Origin: Semisulcospira habei | Lineage: Eukaryota > Mollusca > Gastropoda > Semisulcospiridae | Length of the DNA stretch: 64,000 nucleotides | Assembly: GCA_036245525.1 (NCBI GenBank) | Contig: BTPG01000002.1 | Coordinates: 160,751,834 to 160,815,833 of the forward strand | Direction of reading: 5' to 3' | Part shown: one piece after another, positions 30,875 to 43,398 of the stretch | How positions within the stretch are numbered: the stretch's first letter is position 1 | Layout: every line of letters begins with the position of its first letter | The notes under the pieces: model-generated | Told to the model about the DNA's origin: nothing | Seen by the model: only the letters and a program-made list of their open reading frames with translations | The model's database searches: none | Translations under genes and position numbers: made by a program

Positions 30875-32748
30875 TCATTTGTTCTTGTTCTTAACCATAA
30901 CTATTGTACATACAACTGGTTTGAACTAAAAGCAGCATGGAAGTTCAATATGCATGCAAAGGAACCTTCATGATATATTATGCAGTCCGAATTTTGCCGG
31001 ATGTGATATCTGATGGGTCACAGTTAATTAGGTCATGACCATCTGTCCATTTTATCGCGACTACAGATTGATCATTTTAGCAGTAACTGAGAAAACTGTG
31101 ATCAAGCACAATGTGAATGTGGCGCTTTGGACCGTTGAAATACGTTTCCTTTCTTATCAGTATCAACAGCATTTCACAATATTTTCTTTAGCAGTAATTA
31201 ATTAGGTCAACATGACCCCTTTCAGGTTTATTGCTTGCTTGTCTCGACCCCTTTCATGTTTATTGCTTGCTTGTTGTCTCTGCCTTGTGGTGTGGTCTGG
31301 TTTAGTTTTTTTCACACATGTACAAACGTAAACTGGACTTTAAAACCTTTGAGATAATCAAAAATTGACATTAATTTCCTAATAACTCTTTCTCACATTT
31401 TGCATTGATTAAGCCTTAAGTGCCATCTGCCACTGTGTCCTTTCAGCGCCCCTTCCATGTACACATGTACAACCGCAGTGTGCCAGTCAGTCACAAACAT
31501 TGAAACATAAGTCAGTGTGTTCTTGTTTGAGTTCAGACGCACAAGATGTTTTCCTTTTTGCACGAGCATTTTAGAAGCGTTTCGAGTGTCTGCTATGATC
31601 ACCCGACAGATGCCTGTAATAATCATGAGGTCACCACTGTTTATTTCAAACCTCCTGTGAACAGTCTCCCATGATGATCACAAACTTTTGTTCACCGTAG
31701 GTGTCTGGCCAAAACCACTGTATTCCCTTTGCAAGGGCATACGGAGGCTGGTCCATTGCGAGAACAGATGTTTGTCAAGGATTCAAATGTTCTGTGGCTT
31801 CTTTAATCAAGTTCATGACATGCTTGATCAGTGCTGTCAAATGGGCATTCTCTAAAAGCAGCGGCAAAAGTCTGATGATGGCAGGTGGATCTCCAGCAGA
31901 TGATCGTTGCGAGGCATGGTAGAATGCCCAAGATAGTGCTTCCTGGTCGTGGACCGAAGCATTTTCTAAGCATGTGTGAACATTTTGCTTATGAGGACCA
32001 GGTGACTGGGGTACAAACTGCTCTGTAGCTGGAATAGCTACAGGTAGGACATTGGTGTACCTCGGTTTCTGGGAGCTGTGGGATGCCCTGGTTGTCCTGT
32101 TCTCCGTCAAAGAGTGGCACAGACTGTTCTTGGCCCTCAGTTACTGTGTGTTGAATCAAGGATATACCAGTTCCATAAAAAGAGTCGGACGCTGTTGTTG
32201 AGCTAAGATTATGGTCAATGTTGTCCACAACACCTGCTGTGAAGACGCCCTTCATCATATTTATAGGGACAACAACACCGTCCACTTCGAATCGTTTGAT
32301 GACAGAGTTTGCAATCTGTGATGAGATGGACATCACACATTTGTGTGAAATTCCTAGCCCTAGAGAAGACAGTGTATCGACCAGCTCTTTATTTCTTGTC
32401 TATGCATGGACTTTGAGACTTAGATACAGAGGCAGTGGTGTTTCTCTCTCCTTGTTGTGACGTTGGAAGGAAGTTTTTTTTTTTTTCCTCGAGAATCTCC
32501 GGCAGTTGAAGGCGATAAGCTGTGATATCGTGAGAACAGCTTGTCTCTGAGAATAATCAACAGGTTCAGACTGCTCAACTGCCGCTGGTCCACCCAGAAT
32601 AAAACAGACCAAAGCTGTTAAGGATGCTGGCACAGATCTCTCTTGGCACTGTTTCTCAAATCTTCCATTGAATGCAGCTTTATATCTGAATATTTCCTTT
32701 CTCACCACTTCAGCTGCTCTGGCTAACTCAAGGGCTTCAGAGTCACGG

Positions 32749-32812
32749 ATTACACGCTTGGCAGTCACCTTTTTGGTCGGATTACACGCTTGGCAGTCAC
32801 CTTTTTGGTCGG
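32749..32812. repeat. 64-bp insertion made of two identical 32-bp units (copy 2 only)
   Basis: ATTACACGCTTGGCAGTCAC followed by CTTTTTGGTCGG occurs twice, head to tail, between bases that are adjacent in copy 1 (after 2,620). Twenty-nine of the 32 bases match 24,666-24,694 in reverse complement, next to the perfect hairpin there. There is no target duplication. Confidence 0.9.
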
Positions 32813-33112
32813 GGTACAAGCTTCTTTACGGCATCACCCAGGTCTCTGTTAAACACAAGAACGACCTCTCTGCCTCGGTAAGATGAAAGATCTGGTACAG
32901 CTACCAGAAGCTTTTCTCTTAAACGTTTAGAATGTACCATGTGAGCAACTTTCAGGCCAAGGCCATACAAGCGAGAAGCATACAGACGACAAAGGTTGGG
33001 TATTGTGAAGACTGGTGCATTATCAGGATCCTCTCTGACGCTCTCCACGTATGCCACAAGTTCTGCAAAAGCGATCGCATGCAAAGTTGAGGCATCGTCC
33101 TCATCAGGTTCC

Positions 33113-33505
33113 TACCCCACCCGGGTCTGCCCTGGGGGACTTGGGTGGGGTTAGGTATTTTTTAGTTCCCAGGGTCACCCTGGTCAGCCCCACAGGGTGG
33201 GGTTTTCTCTCTATTCTGGGGCATGTGTTTCTGTCTACCCTTGGTCCATTCACCTGTATTTGCCTTTTTAAAACTCTCCCTACTGTCTGCACTGCCTGTA
33301 GCTCTTGATATTGGATGTGTGTTGCTAAATGGTCTTAGCTTTATTTAGGCCCCATGTGTTAGGTTTATTTAATGTATTTGACCGGCTGGCGACATACATT
33401 CAATGTTCTGTTTATTTATTTTTTTTCACAAGCAGTGCAGGCACGTCCTGAGAAAGCCTTGTTGCTGTCGGGACGTTAAGCAATGTACAATCATAATCAA
33501 TCATC
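33113..33505 (+). mobile_element. SINE-like insertion with 13-bp target duplication, inside the pseudogene (copy 2 only)
   Basis: CTCATCAGGTTCC at 33,100-33,112 and 33,505-33,517 flanks an element of the same family as 30,481-30,874. Copy 1 has the uninterrupted site at about 2,909-2,925. The 3' end is CAATGTACAATCATAATCAATCAT. One boundary base is shared with the target duplication. Confidence 0.92.
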
Positions 33506-35526
33506 TCATCAGGTTCCTCCTGTGAAGTCGTAGGAGAACGTCTGTAGAAGGCTGTGAGACACTTCAAGTGATATTTGGATTCAGAGGGCACCATCTCGGT
33601 GTCAGCAAGTTTTCAAAGCAGATGCCGGTCATTGAGTAGATGGGCATGACTGGACCTTGAAATCCAATGTTAATGTCCATGCTTCATGTAATCCGGCTGA
33701 GCCTGGGGGACCATCACAAAACAAGTACACAGCCTGTATCGCGTTACCCTTCCCGAGTGTTTCTTCTCTTCTGCATTGCCATGTGTTGATAGTGCTGAGG
33801 ATGTGCTGACTGCTTTCCTAGTTTTCACTGGACTTGCAGAAGGTTCTGTTGTCTTTCTTTTCCGCTGCAAAATTGTGCTGCTGACCTTTGTTCCGCATGA
33901 TGTGTGCCAAGATGCAGAATGTTTTTGGAATGTTTCTTCAAACCCATCGCCGTAATTAAGAAGGTTCAGGCTGACTGACAGGACAGTATCCAAGTTCTTC
34001 AAATCCTTCAAGATTCGCAGCAACTTATTTGTAGCCAGCACCGTCTTTTCTTGCTGGACAGACACTGAAGTGCCTTCGCGGCGCTAGTTGTCTCTTGGCA
34101 CAAGGCACACAATGACCATAACTTCCACAGATGAAGCTGGTTGACTGCTTAAATTAGGAGCTTGGACACGTCGATATTTTCTTGGTTTCATCTTTCATAG
34201 AGTGTCGACCAAACACTGCAATAGAAACCAACTAGTCTATTTAGATACGATTATGATCAGTGTGGATTTCCATACTTTTTCACTTCTTCAGGCGTGTGTG
34301 TACTCCATACAGAAACCTGTCTAATTCGACCAATTTTAATTGAGAAAAAGTGAGCGAAACTAGCATAACATCGTTGGAAATTTCTTGTTATTGTCATTCA
34401 AGTTTAAACTAAATCAGACGTACAAACAGAAAGCATTTTGACAAGGTTTCTTTGTGTTTGAAGTATTCCAGCGGACAAGTTTCTTTGTATTTGTGATCAG
34501 CATTTTAGACAGTTAACATGTGCCATAGTTGTAACAACACCATGACACGAGATATCACTTTTGCAGGGAAAAGAGAAATACAAAGAAAATGTACTTATAA
34601 TACAGACGCTGAATGAGGACTATTCCGCTGGCTCGACACATGTACACGTACATCGAAACGAGTCTAGAATAGCGTGTGCTATCATCCGGTGCTGTTTTAG
34701 ATATGATGGCCTGGACTAAAATAATCATCTGATGTTCGTAAGATCAGCAGCAAACACAACTAAAAACCAATACGTGTGTATTGACATTTACATTATGGGT
34801 GTCCCATTTGCCCTATGTTGAAAAACCATTGTATTCAACGTTTCTTGCAAGAAAGACTCATACCTCGAGCCCTCACACCGCGGATTTTTATATGGGAGGG
34901 ATGCAACATACCATTACACCGCCGGCGGGTTAAGAGGTGATGACAGAAACAAAACAGGAACATCGGCGCGTGGGCTGGCACTATTAACGGGCGTAGGTAT
35001 GGAAACCCAGTGCTGCCACTCTTACAGTTATTGGCAATTTTAATCGACCACTGACCTTCTCATAAACATCTAACAACGTGTTTCTGACGCGCAGGGTGAT
35101 CATCTAAATTATCTTTATTAGTGGACAAAGTGGCAAGTCTCTACCCTCCAGCGAACAATCATGTTCCTTGGGCCCCTCACTATTATTCTTATTCTTACTG
35201 ACGCCCGCTATAGCGGGCATGGGAAACGCCTCCTCTGCTTACTGCCTCCCGGTATTGAGCAGGGCCGCAACTTCTGCTCCCCTGCACGGCTACCCGCTAA
35301 AACGGTTTGCGCGGGTAGCCTCGTTCGAAATCCGCGCTATGCTGAGAGTGGCTACCGGATTAGCGGCGACCTTGACATCGCTGGAATGTCGGTACCGCAA
35401 GGCGCGAAGTGTTTGTTATAGCCGGCTCGGGGCCTGGGAAACAGGATGCGGAGTTGTTTTTTTTTTTTTTGTTTTGTTTTGTTTTTTTTAATCCTTCCTA
35501 AACTTTTGTTGTGCTTGCAAAAGTGG

Positions 35527-36240
35527 CAGAGAGAGAAGAAAGGGACCGTGACAGCGACGAATTTAGTGTGGCGGGGATAGAGGCGATTTTGGAGAGATGG
35601 ATTTAGTTCAGTTGACAGAGGAGGAAAGGGCCGATATTGTGCGAGTGTTGTGCGACAAGACTGACACTAACGACGACAATGATAATTGTCGCGATGCCGA
35701 CGACGAAAGTGGCGATGAACTTGACGATGCCAATGTGCCACTGTGGTTCCGAAATCAGTCCACAATTTGAGTGACAGTAGGACCATAATATATGTTGCAC
35801 ATCACCTGAGCGGGTGACATCAAGTTCAACGGAAGGCCAGGTCCAACATGTGTAATTGACACATCTGTCCGGGTACTTTGGCCTCTTCTACTCTGAGAGT
35901 GTGTTCCAAACGATCACAACGTACACAAACGCGAATGCAGCAAAGAGCCGTCCCTGCTCGGCCGCCAGCAACAACGAGACTCACCTTGCAGAGTTGACCA
36001 CTTACCTGTCAAAGGGGAGGGCCGTGACAATGGATGTGCTCTCTGCTACCCACTACAGAGACACAAACCCAGGGGTTAGCTATGCGAACAACCCGTACAA
36101 GAGACGCAAATCTGTTATGTGCCGCCGGAAATGTGACGCGTACCTTTGTTGTAATGACAACAACTGGGGTTGTTTTTTTTACGGGCCACACACAGGTACA
36201 ACTGTAAATACAGGGTGACAGTGTGTGACAGTGTATAACA
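35527..36240 (+). pseudogene. Internally deleted piggyBac-like transposase remnant (copy 2)
   Basis: Same pieces as 4,930-5,642: an acidic start at ATG 35,597, FNGRPGP/GLFYSESVF, and a Cys-rich C-terminus. The open frame is 35,856-36,218. The T run near the C-terminal piece differs in length between copies. The catalytic core is absent here too. Confidence 0.6.
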
Positions 36241-36991
36241 GTGTAGTAATTTCATCTTCACCCTCCCAGTAACTGTACATAGTGTATGCGTAAGCATGGA
36301 CAATCAAGGTGTATACAATAGTGGATCTTTTACAGTAATTTTTTTGTATTTTTGACACCTCTGTGTGCATTGCGGACACTGCTATGTGACAGCAATGTGA
36401 ACAGACAATGACACGGTCGCAAGTTTGAATTATGAGTTTTAACACATCATTATCACGGTAAGACTAAGAGCATGCAAACACTTTTGGACCCGTTTTCATG
36501 CACGTTTGCTTGCTTCATAGGTGTGTGTTGTTAATGTACTGTCATTTTGTCACATATTTGCACCTGTGTGTCACCAAATCAACCATACGACACTTACACA
36601 TGACGTCAATGTGTAGCCCTTCCAAAGCCCGTCATAGCAATATAGGGTTATGGATATCTGCGGTGGATTTGAACTCTGCTATCAGCCTTTCCCATACACT
36701 ACTATATTTTGGTATTTTTCTAGTCTCTAAACTCAGGATGCAGGGGTAATACAGAACTTTATGAGCAGTACTCGCCGGAGAATCGTGCTCAGTAATGAAA
36801 TGGTTTATTAAAGCCCTCTGTCCCAGAAGCGTGAATGTGGATCTGAACAGTTGGAGATACAGAGTCTGGTGGGAGACAAAGGCCATCAGAAGGAAAAGTC
36901 CATCAGTCTAAATACGTGTGTTGATCTCGGTAAGGTCAGAAATCAGAGACTTGCACACATACATGAGAGAAGAGTGAGGATTTGTTTGTGA

Positions 36992-37232
36992 CGAACGACT
37001 ACCGACAACGCCGGAACGAGAGCAAAATCACGATTGACAACCAGCTTGCTCCGTAAGTATCAAATACACTCCAAACATTTACAAGAGGCATAGATCATCA
37101 CGAGCCCTCCGGGCTCGTGAGGATCTATGCCTCTTGAAAATGTCTCGGTGGAGCGTTGTCTGTGCTCTAGTTACAAGCGGATAACCCGCCGTGCCGACTT
37201 CGCCACTCTAGTTCGTTGTCGGTAGTCGTTCG
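36992..37232. mobile_element. Composite hairpin MITE B1 (copy 2)
   Basis: Outer repeats at 36,992-37,009 and 37,215-37,232, with the central CATGAG stem near 37,080-37,140. Nearly identical to 6,397-6,637. Confidence 0.65.
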
Positions 37233-37376
37233 ATTCAGACGAAACCTCACTTATACAAGAAGGTTTTATTCTGTAATGGCAGTGTGAATACCATTGTGGT
37301 GCTGGCTGTTTTCTTCATTCTACCGCGGTTTACAACTCTGAAACTGGCTCCTGGGAATATGAAAGACGGGGTAGCC

Positions 37377-37587
37377 TTAACTCATTCAGCCCGACGGCCG
37401 TATTTCAAATTTTGGAGGCGTCATCTAACGACTATGCACCTGTTGCAGAAGATGGATCGATCGTGATAATTCAAGGTTAGTGCCAGATTAGCTTGGCGCC
37501 GACAGGCGCCAAGCTAATCTGGCACTACCCTTGAATTATCATGGTCGACCCATCTCCTGGTGTAGTGCGTCAGGCTGAATGGGTTAA
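37377..37587. mobile_element. TTAA MITE A1 (copy 2) with inverted loop
   Basis: TTAA at 37,377-37,380 and 37,584-37,587. The arms are the same as in copy 1, but the 4-base loop between GGCGCC and GGCGCC is GACA (37,501-37,504) instead of TGTC. Confidence 0.85.
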
Positions 37588-37905
37588 GTCATGATTCACA
37601 CTAGACATGACTGACGTCAAATACAGTATTTTCCGAAAGAAGAATCGCTACCACTTACACATGTGAATTGCACAGTAACGGACGGACGTTTTATCGTGAT
37701 TTTTAGTGTGCAGTTCTTTCAAAATGTGTTTTTCAATTTCGTTTGGTAGAGAGAGAAAAATAAATTCGCTGACAATACATTTTATGATGTAAGAAGTTGA
37801 TGGATCTCAAACTACAAACATCAAGAGAAAGCAGCTTGCGCAAATAGTGGCTACAAAGGTGTTGCCTGTTAAGTGCCAGCTGACGCAGACTCTGCTTCTG
37901 CAGTC

Positions 37906-38243
37906 TTTAGTTCCCAGGGTCACCCTGGTCAGCCCCACAGGGTGGGCTTTTCTCTCTATTCTGGGGCATGTGTTTCTGTCTACCCTTTGTCCATTCACCT
38001 GTATTTGCCTTTTTAAAACTCTCCCTACTGTCTGCACTGCCTGTAGCTCTTGATATTGGATGTGTGTTGCTAAATGATCTTAGCTTTATTTAGCCCCATG
38101 TGTTAGGTTTATTTAACGTATTTGACCGGCTGGCGACATGCATTCAATGTTCTGTTTATTTTTTTTTTTTTTTCACAAGCAGTGCAGGCACGTCCTGAGA
38201 AAGCCATGTTGCTGTCGGGACGTTAAGCAATGTACAATACAAT
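37906..38243 (+). mobile_element. 5'-truncated SINE-like element (copy 2)
   Basis: Counterpart of 7,311-7,646, with a longer T run near 38,160. Confidence 0.8.
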
Positions 38244-38310
38244 ATGCATTCTTTAGTGAATTCAACACCCAATAACCCTGGCTGTCCCAGGAATATTTAT
38301 TCAAAGTGGT

Positions 38311-38425
38311 GCAAGCAAGAGGCATAGATCCTCATGAGCCCCCGCACCTGCGGGGGCTCATGAGGATCTATAGCTCTTGCAGTTGCGTGGTGTTCAAGTT
38401 TTCTCGGCACTGCGGAACGGGTTAA
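38311..38425. mobile_element. CATGAG-stem MITE B2 (copy 2)
   Basis: Counterpart of 7,716-7,824, with a 3-base insertion (CGG) just before the terminal AACGGGTTAA. Confidence 0.7.
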
Positions 38426-38711
38426 GTGCATGAAACAGTTGTACTTGTTACCACTCTTTGTTAGGCGATGGCAGCCATTTTTCTGTTTCATGATTGTAGG
38501 GGGAGACTGGACACAGGCTGAATTCAGACCGGAAGTTCAATTTATGATGTTGAAAGTGACTTGCCTCATGCGAGACATGTCGCATATGCGATATATTTAT
38601 GTTTCCATTCCGCCGATGGCCTGTCAAGCCGAGAAGCGTGGAGGATTTTATCAGCCATCGAGACAATTATACATCGTGGTAAAATCGTCACATCGGACGC
38701 CTGAAGCTATA

Positions 38712-40297
38712 CTAATGGTCAAAACTTAAGGGCCACCCCACTTTTTGTGTCGTTGTTTATCGTCGCAAGTATGCTAATAAAATACAATGTTCTTTCGATC
38801 TAAATGGGTTAAAATTTGACCTTAGACAGTCCACTGTACAGGGAACAATAGACAACAATTCATCAATTTCCACGAACGTGTCAAATGCACGTGAAACATC
38901 GTCGGTTTTTGTGAAAAGCTGTGCGATATTGACAAGCGTACCAAAGGCAGGTAGATGGAAAAACTCCGTAAAGTCGTGACGCACGTGCTAAAAGGGTCAG
39001 TCGTGAACACTGAGCACTTCTGTTTCGCTACAAATACCGGTACAGTAAGGGCATAATTGTCACTTTCCTAACCATGCCACCACGACGAAGCCTTACGCTA
39101 GTAGATCAAGGTCGGACGCTAGCATGGCTGCAGGGTGGAATTTCCGGATGAGAAGTTGGGAGACGTCTTGGGGTGTCCCATTCAGTGATCCAGAAGCTGC
39201 TGGCACGATTCCAAGAAACAGGAGGGGCAGAACGACGACCCTGCTCAGGATGCCCGCGCTGCACCAGCAGAAGGGAGGCGGCTCTGCGCGACCGAACTGT
39301 CACGTCAACCACTCTGCGACGTCAACTGATGCAAGCTGCAAACGTTAACGTCAGCAGAAGCACAGTCTGCCGACATCTGCGCGAAATTGGCCTGGCTTCA
39401 TGCAGAGCATCAGTGAGAATACCCCTCACTCCAGCTCATCGCAGAGCCCGGGTTGCCTGGTGTCATCAACATGTGAGGTGGAAAAGACTCCAGTGGACTC
39501 AGGTTCTGTTTACTGATGTCACGGTTGACTGTGTCCTTCAACGACGGCAGTGTGAGAGTCTGGAGGCGCCAGGGCGAGCGATTCACGGATGGATGCGTCC
39601 AAAAGGTGGATCGCTACTGAGAAGGCTCAGTCATGGTCTGGGCAGGCTTCAGCAAGGAAGGCAGGACCCCTCTACACGTCATCCGAGGTACCCTGACTGG
39701 ACTGCGCCATCGAGACGAGATTGTGCAGCCCCTCCAGCCAGCTCTCGAAGCCACAGGCGACAATGCTGTTCTGCAGGACGACAACGCTCGACCTCATCGC
39801 GCCCGTGTGGTGGATTAGTACCTTGAGCAACGGGACATCATGAGAATGGAGTGGCCAGCTCGTTCACCTGATCTGGCCCCCATCGAGTACCTCTGGTACG
39901 TGCTGGGGCAACGTGTAGTCAGCAACCACCCCCCCCCCCCCCACCTCAATGTGTCCCCCAGCTGACTCAGTTTCTGCATCAAGAGTGGGAAGCGATCCCA
40001 CAACATGTTCTCCGAACCCTGATGAACTCCATGCGTCAACGCTGCATTGAATGCTTGGCTGCAAACGGTGGGTACACTCGCTACTGACTGGACCAGTCTT
40101 GTGTGACTTTTCAAATGAAGGGTGGGTGAACATTCTAACGTACTGCTGTTGTTACAAATGCTTGAATTACTCAAAACTTAAATGAAAATGTTACTGAATA
40201 AATTAGCAAAGTACTGACTCCAAGTATTGTTACATCATTTGCGCGGTGCTGTCGGTGCGTCTGCGATAAAAAGTGGCCCTTAAGTTTTGACCATTAG
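38712..40297 (+). mobile_element. Tc1-like DNA transposon
   Basis: TA (38,710-38,711 and 40,298-40,299) flanks ~25-bp terminal inverted repeats starting CTAATGGTCAAAACTTAAGG. Between them is a degenerate Tc1-type transposase. The ~1.59-kb length fits the family. Its first 126 bp lie in the duplicated segment, and the rest is unique to this copy. Confidence 0.9.
39075..40090 (+). pseudogene. Tc1-like transposase, frame-shifted
   Basis: The frame 39,173-39,826 starts in the helix-turn-helix region (SVIQKLLARFQETGG, then NVSRSTVCRHLREIGL) and reaches the first catalytic aspartate block (WTQVLFTD). It then loses the frame. Downstream, another frame (39,633-39,818) carries VWAGFSKEGRTPLHVI and QDDNARPHRARVV, the second aspartate block. 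A later piece (about 39,840-39,915) encodes the SPDLAPIEYLW-type block with the third acidic residue. A poly-C tract (39,931-39,944) disrupts the C-terminal part. Inactive as read; order and motifs are those of Tc1 DD34E transposases. Confidence 0.85.
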
Positions 40298-40299
40298 TA

Positions 40300-40529
40300 T
40301 ATGTTTCGATAACACGTACAATCCACGAATACGATCAGAACGCAATACGGCAATGCAATCAGTCAGCCTACAAAAATATGCATGACTCGGACCTCAACTG
40401 CGCTTAANTTATCCTTTTCTATTTAGTCCCGCGGCAAGTCAAAAGATATTTCTCTTCTCTGGTCCGAGCCCATGCGCCTTTTTGTCCCAAGCCCGTTTTG
40501 CGGGCTAAAACTGTCCCTTTCGCTGAAAT
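40300..40529. other. Unclassified flank with one ambiguous base
   Basis: The only N of the window is at 40,408. No feature is recognised. Confidence 0.6.
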
Positions 40530-40534
40530 AACTA

Positions 40535-43366
40535 TGTTACGTGTTGAGTCGTAGTCGTAGTATGATATCACACAAGACGCACGCACGTAAGGTTCTTTTA
40601 AAGAAATTTCACTCAGCTGCAACCCGTCACAAGTGGCTTAAGGATGTAGACTACACTGGAGTAGCAGTTCAAACAATATTTTATTTCAGCGATGTGATCT
40701 CCACACAATGAATTCCCAAATGCACCAACACTGATACAATGTCTCCTCTGCAAAATGTCAACACTGGCGACACACTGCGTTTCTCATACAACGTATACCA
40801 CCGTTACGCTGCGTCTTTCACAATGTACACCCTATACGGGCCACGTACCTACGACAAACTGTGTGTCCCTACAACTGACAATGTGTGACAATGTACGAAC
40901 GTGTTTTCCAGCACAAACTTTTATAGTACAACAGCTATCCAGAACAATCCAACGAATTCACACAACGCAACCAATCAGAATAAAATACGTAACCGAAACT
41001 CCTAAATATTAATAAAGGAGAACTTTCTAAAATGAACTACAATAGTCTACAAAAATTCGACTGCTAAATTCATCCCCAAATCCCAGTGTGTAATGACGTC
41101 ATATAAGAGTATGGTAGACCGTTCACGATCTTGCCATAATACACACTGACCGGCTGCTAACTTCACCCGTACAGAAAACAACTATGACTATAAATATTAG
41201 AGCAGCTTTGATACTGAGTTGCAAAATGTTGCCGACACTTTGATGTCACACATACGAGGTCACTAGACAGAGCGCGATTTTGCTCGAACGTTCTGGTCTA
41301 TTCTCAGCGAATCTACACATTACAAAAATTCACGCTCTTCTCCGTGCGACTTTGCTAGAAGCTTCCGGACTAATCTTAGCGTATCATAACAAAGCCAATT
41401 TCGCTCTCTGCGCGAACTATAGAGAATCTTACTGAAAAGGTACGTGATGTCACGTAACGGATGTGACATGATGTTTTATTTTTTCGCCAAGTCGTTTTTT
41501 TGTTAATAAATGTAGGTCGCCGACTTCTGTAAATAGCCTTAGTTTAGGGAAGTTAATGTAGTGTGAGCGTAATCGTAAAGCCCGTGCAGCAAGCGTAACA
41601 GTGAGCGAGTACAGCGGTTGCACGCTTTCGCCGAGTAGCTTTAACCGAACAGTGTTCAGAAAGTTAAACTGCAAAGTAGCAGAGGGATATTACAGTCAGT
41701 CAGCGGAGTTAGCTAGCGCAGAGAGAGTCTGGGTCAGGGTGCGGCCTCGTTTGGAGCCCTTGACAAGCTGTGTGAGGGTTGTGTTACCCTCCCTGCAAGA
41801 CCACGGCCAGTGTTCCTGGGTGTGGGTGTCCGAGAGACTAGTGACCACGGCTGCTACTCAACAGAAGACCCCTCCGGTTCGTCTTCGTCTTGTTTGTCTC
41901 GTCCTGCCGGAGGACTCACCAGTGACAGGTAAATACTCATGCCATTTTTCTCAGTTAGCTGCTGTGCTCTCGGGTGTGCGAATGTGTACATAGGTTCGGA
42001 AGGGTATGTTCGTCTAGTTTTTTAGTGATGTTTTAATCGAGTCTTTAACCATGTTTTTTAGGTTGGGTTGTAATGTGGTGGGTGTCGGATTTAGTTTATG
42101 TTCGGCTGTCGCCGAGTGAGTATATTTAAAGGGCCATGTTGTAAAATGGATTAAAGTGGGTACCCATCCTTTCAAATGTCCTAGATGCAATGTAATAAGA
42201 TTGTCACGTTGGGTGGTTGCTGGTGATTATTTCATATCGTTGTATGTACATGTGGATATTTGTATTAAGTCCTAGATGCAATGTAATAAGATTGTCACGT
42301 TGGGTGGTTGCTGGTGATTATTTCATATCGTTGTATGTATGTGGATATTTTGATAATGTTGGTTTTAGCAGTGGCAATGTTATTATACAAAAGTGGTTGT
42401 GCTAGCTTAATGTTAGTGTAATGGAGTAGTGCAGACCTGGTGAATGTTGAATGTACATAGGAAGCTTTCATATCCATGATTGTATATTTAATATGGCCAA
42501 GGCGGGTATTAGGATGAGACGAGACACAACTCACGTGGTTTGTGAGTAGGTGCGTGTCAAATAGGCCAGAATTAACTGTGTTGGCACTTTGACTGACAAT
42601 GCGCCCTTTTCCAGTGCACTGGCTTTGAAGATTTCGTCGTTCTTCGATCTCTTCATCTTCCATGACCAACGGTGACGCATCATCGGGAGCGGGAACGCCT
42701 TCGCTAGCCAGTCCTGTTGGACAAGTACTTTGACGTTGGGCTACAGCGGGCTGATTCTACGTTCTGCGCGTCGGTCACAGGCGTGCGTGGGCAAGCGCGG
42801 CTACGGTGCTCTGCGGTGTAGGGGTAGTACTCTTACGTTACGAGCCACCCTGTCTAGTGTGGGACAGAGGACACTGTACAGAGACAAAGTACCCGCCTTG
42901 TATAGCCATTGCCGATTTTCACCTGTTAGTCATTCTCGTCTGTTAGTCATTCTCGTCTGTTAGTCATTTTCGCCTGTTAGTCATTTTCACCTGTTAGTCA
43001 TTTTGCCTGTTAGTCATTTTCACCGGTTAGTCATTGTTACCTGTAAATCTTTTTCACGTGTTAATACGTTATGAGTGCATGCGTGGGTATGTGTGAGTGT
43101 GTGGGGCGTTAGTGGGTTGGGGTGGGGGTTAGAGTAAGAGTAGGTAATAAAAGATTTGTTGTTGTTTATCACTGGCGTTGTGTGGTTTATTTAGAGTGGG
43201 TGGGCTTCTCGAGCGATTAGCGCTTACATTGTCCACGGCGCCCTGACCCCGTCAGGCGTGTCGTGACACGTGATTCGTAACCATGATAGCTTAAATAAAT
43301 ATCGGATCGTTTCCTACGATTAATACATGCATGCTCTTACAGAATAACACAACCACAATCGTAACA
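40535..43366 (-). repeat. 3' LTR of the Gmr1-type element, split by a solo LTR
   Basis: LTR sequence occupies 40,535-41,447 and 43,274-43,366. Without the 1,821-bp insertion and its 5-bp duplication it is ~1,006 bp, the length of the other LTR. The TGTTACG...CGTAACA ends are intact. Confidence 0.93.
41448..43268 (+). mobile_element. Solo LTR of another LTR retrotransposon, inserted in the 3' LTR
   Basis: TGTCACG (41,448) and CGTGACA (ending 43,268) are perfect 7-bp inverted ends, and CGTGA is duplicated on both sides (41,443-41,447; 43,269-43,273). The intact LTR at 51,060-51,075 gives the empty site. At 1.8 kb with TG...CA ends, AATAAA at 43,146-43,151 followed by GT-rich sequence, and no internal region, it fits a solo LTR in plus orientation. 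It contains a ~91-bp direct duplication (42,178-42,345) and a run of ~18-bp CTGTTAGTCATTTTC-like units (42,920-43,050). Confidence 0.85.
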
Positions 43367-43369
43367 TTA

Positions 43370-43398
43370 CCCCCCCCCCCCCCCCCCCCCCTCTCTTT
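43370..43398 (-). other. Polypurine tract of the Gmr1-type element
   Basis: On the minus strand AAAGAGAG and about 22 G residues lie three bases before the 3' LTR, in the place where plus-strand DNA synthesis is primed. The G run has probably expanded. Confidence 0.8.

Larger units (their letters stand above)
31624..34065 (-). pseudogene. Decayed uncharacterised repeat-borne gene (copy 2), interrupted by a SINE-like element
   Basis: Counterpart of the pseudogene at 1,500-3,468. Open pieces remain at 34,065-33,670, 33,594-33,5xx, 33,084-32,820, about 32,745-32,400, 32,336-31,989 and 32,110-31,775. The piece 32,336-31,989 is open for 115 codons and contains the VDNIDHN and STTASDSFYGTGIS motifs. 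The same region is broken in copy 1 by one extra A. Extra breaks here are the insertion at 33,113-33,505, the 64-bp insertion at 32,749-32,812 and the T13 run near 32,480. Non-functional in both copies. Confidence 0.6.
30292..35182 (-). mobile_element. Candidate DNA transposon with 17-bp TIRs (copy 2)
   Basis: The same element as 575-4,585: TAGTGAGGGGCCCAAGG at 30,292-30,308 and its inverse at 35,166-35,182, with TTA on both outer sides. It is ~0.9 kb longer because of two SINE-like insertions and a 64-bp tandem insertion. The AGGTCA palindromes are intact, apart from the SINE-like insertion falling just after the first one. Confidence 0.6.
29722..38837 (+). repeat. Segmental duplication, copy 2
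   Basis: Direct copy of 1-8,235, longer because of insertions at 30,481-30,874, 32,749-32,812 and 33,113-33,505, each absent at the matching site of copy 1. Other differences are scattered substitutions and changes in homopolymer length, for example T8 at 2,351-2,358 against T13 at 32,474-32,486. The four loop bases of the hairpin in the 37.5 kb MITE are inverted relative to copy 1. Homology ends at 38,837 inside a Tc1-like element. The sequence left of 29,722 cannot be compared, because the window starts at the matching base of copy 1. Confidence 0.97.

Noticed and set aside
41601..41993. 130-codon frame as a host gene
   Set aside because: It lies wholly inside the solo LTR and has no recognisable domain.
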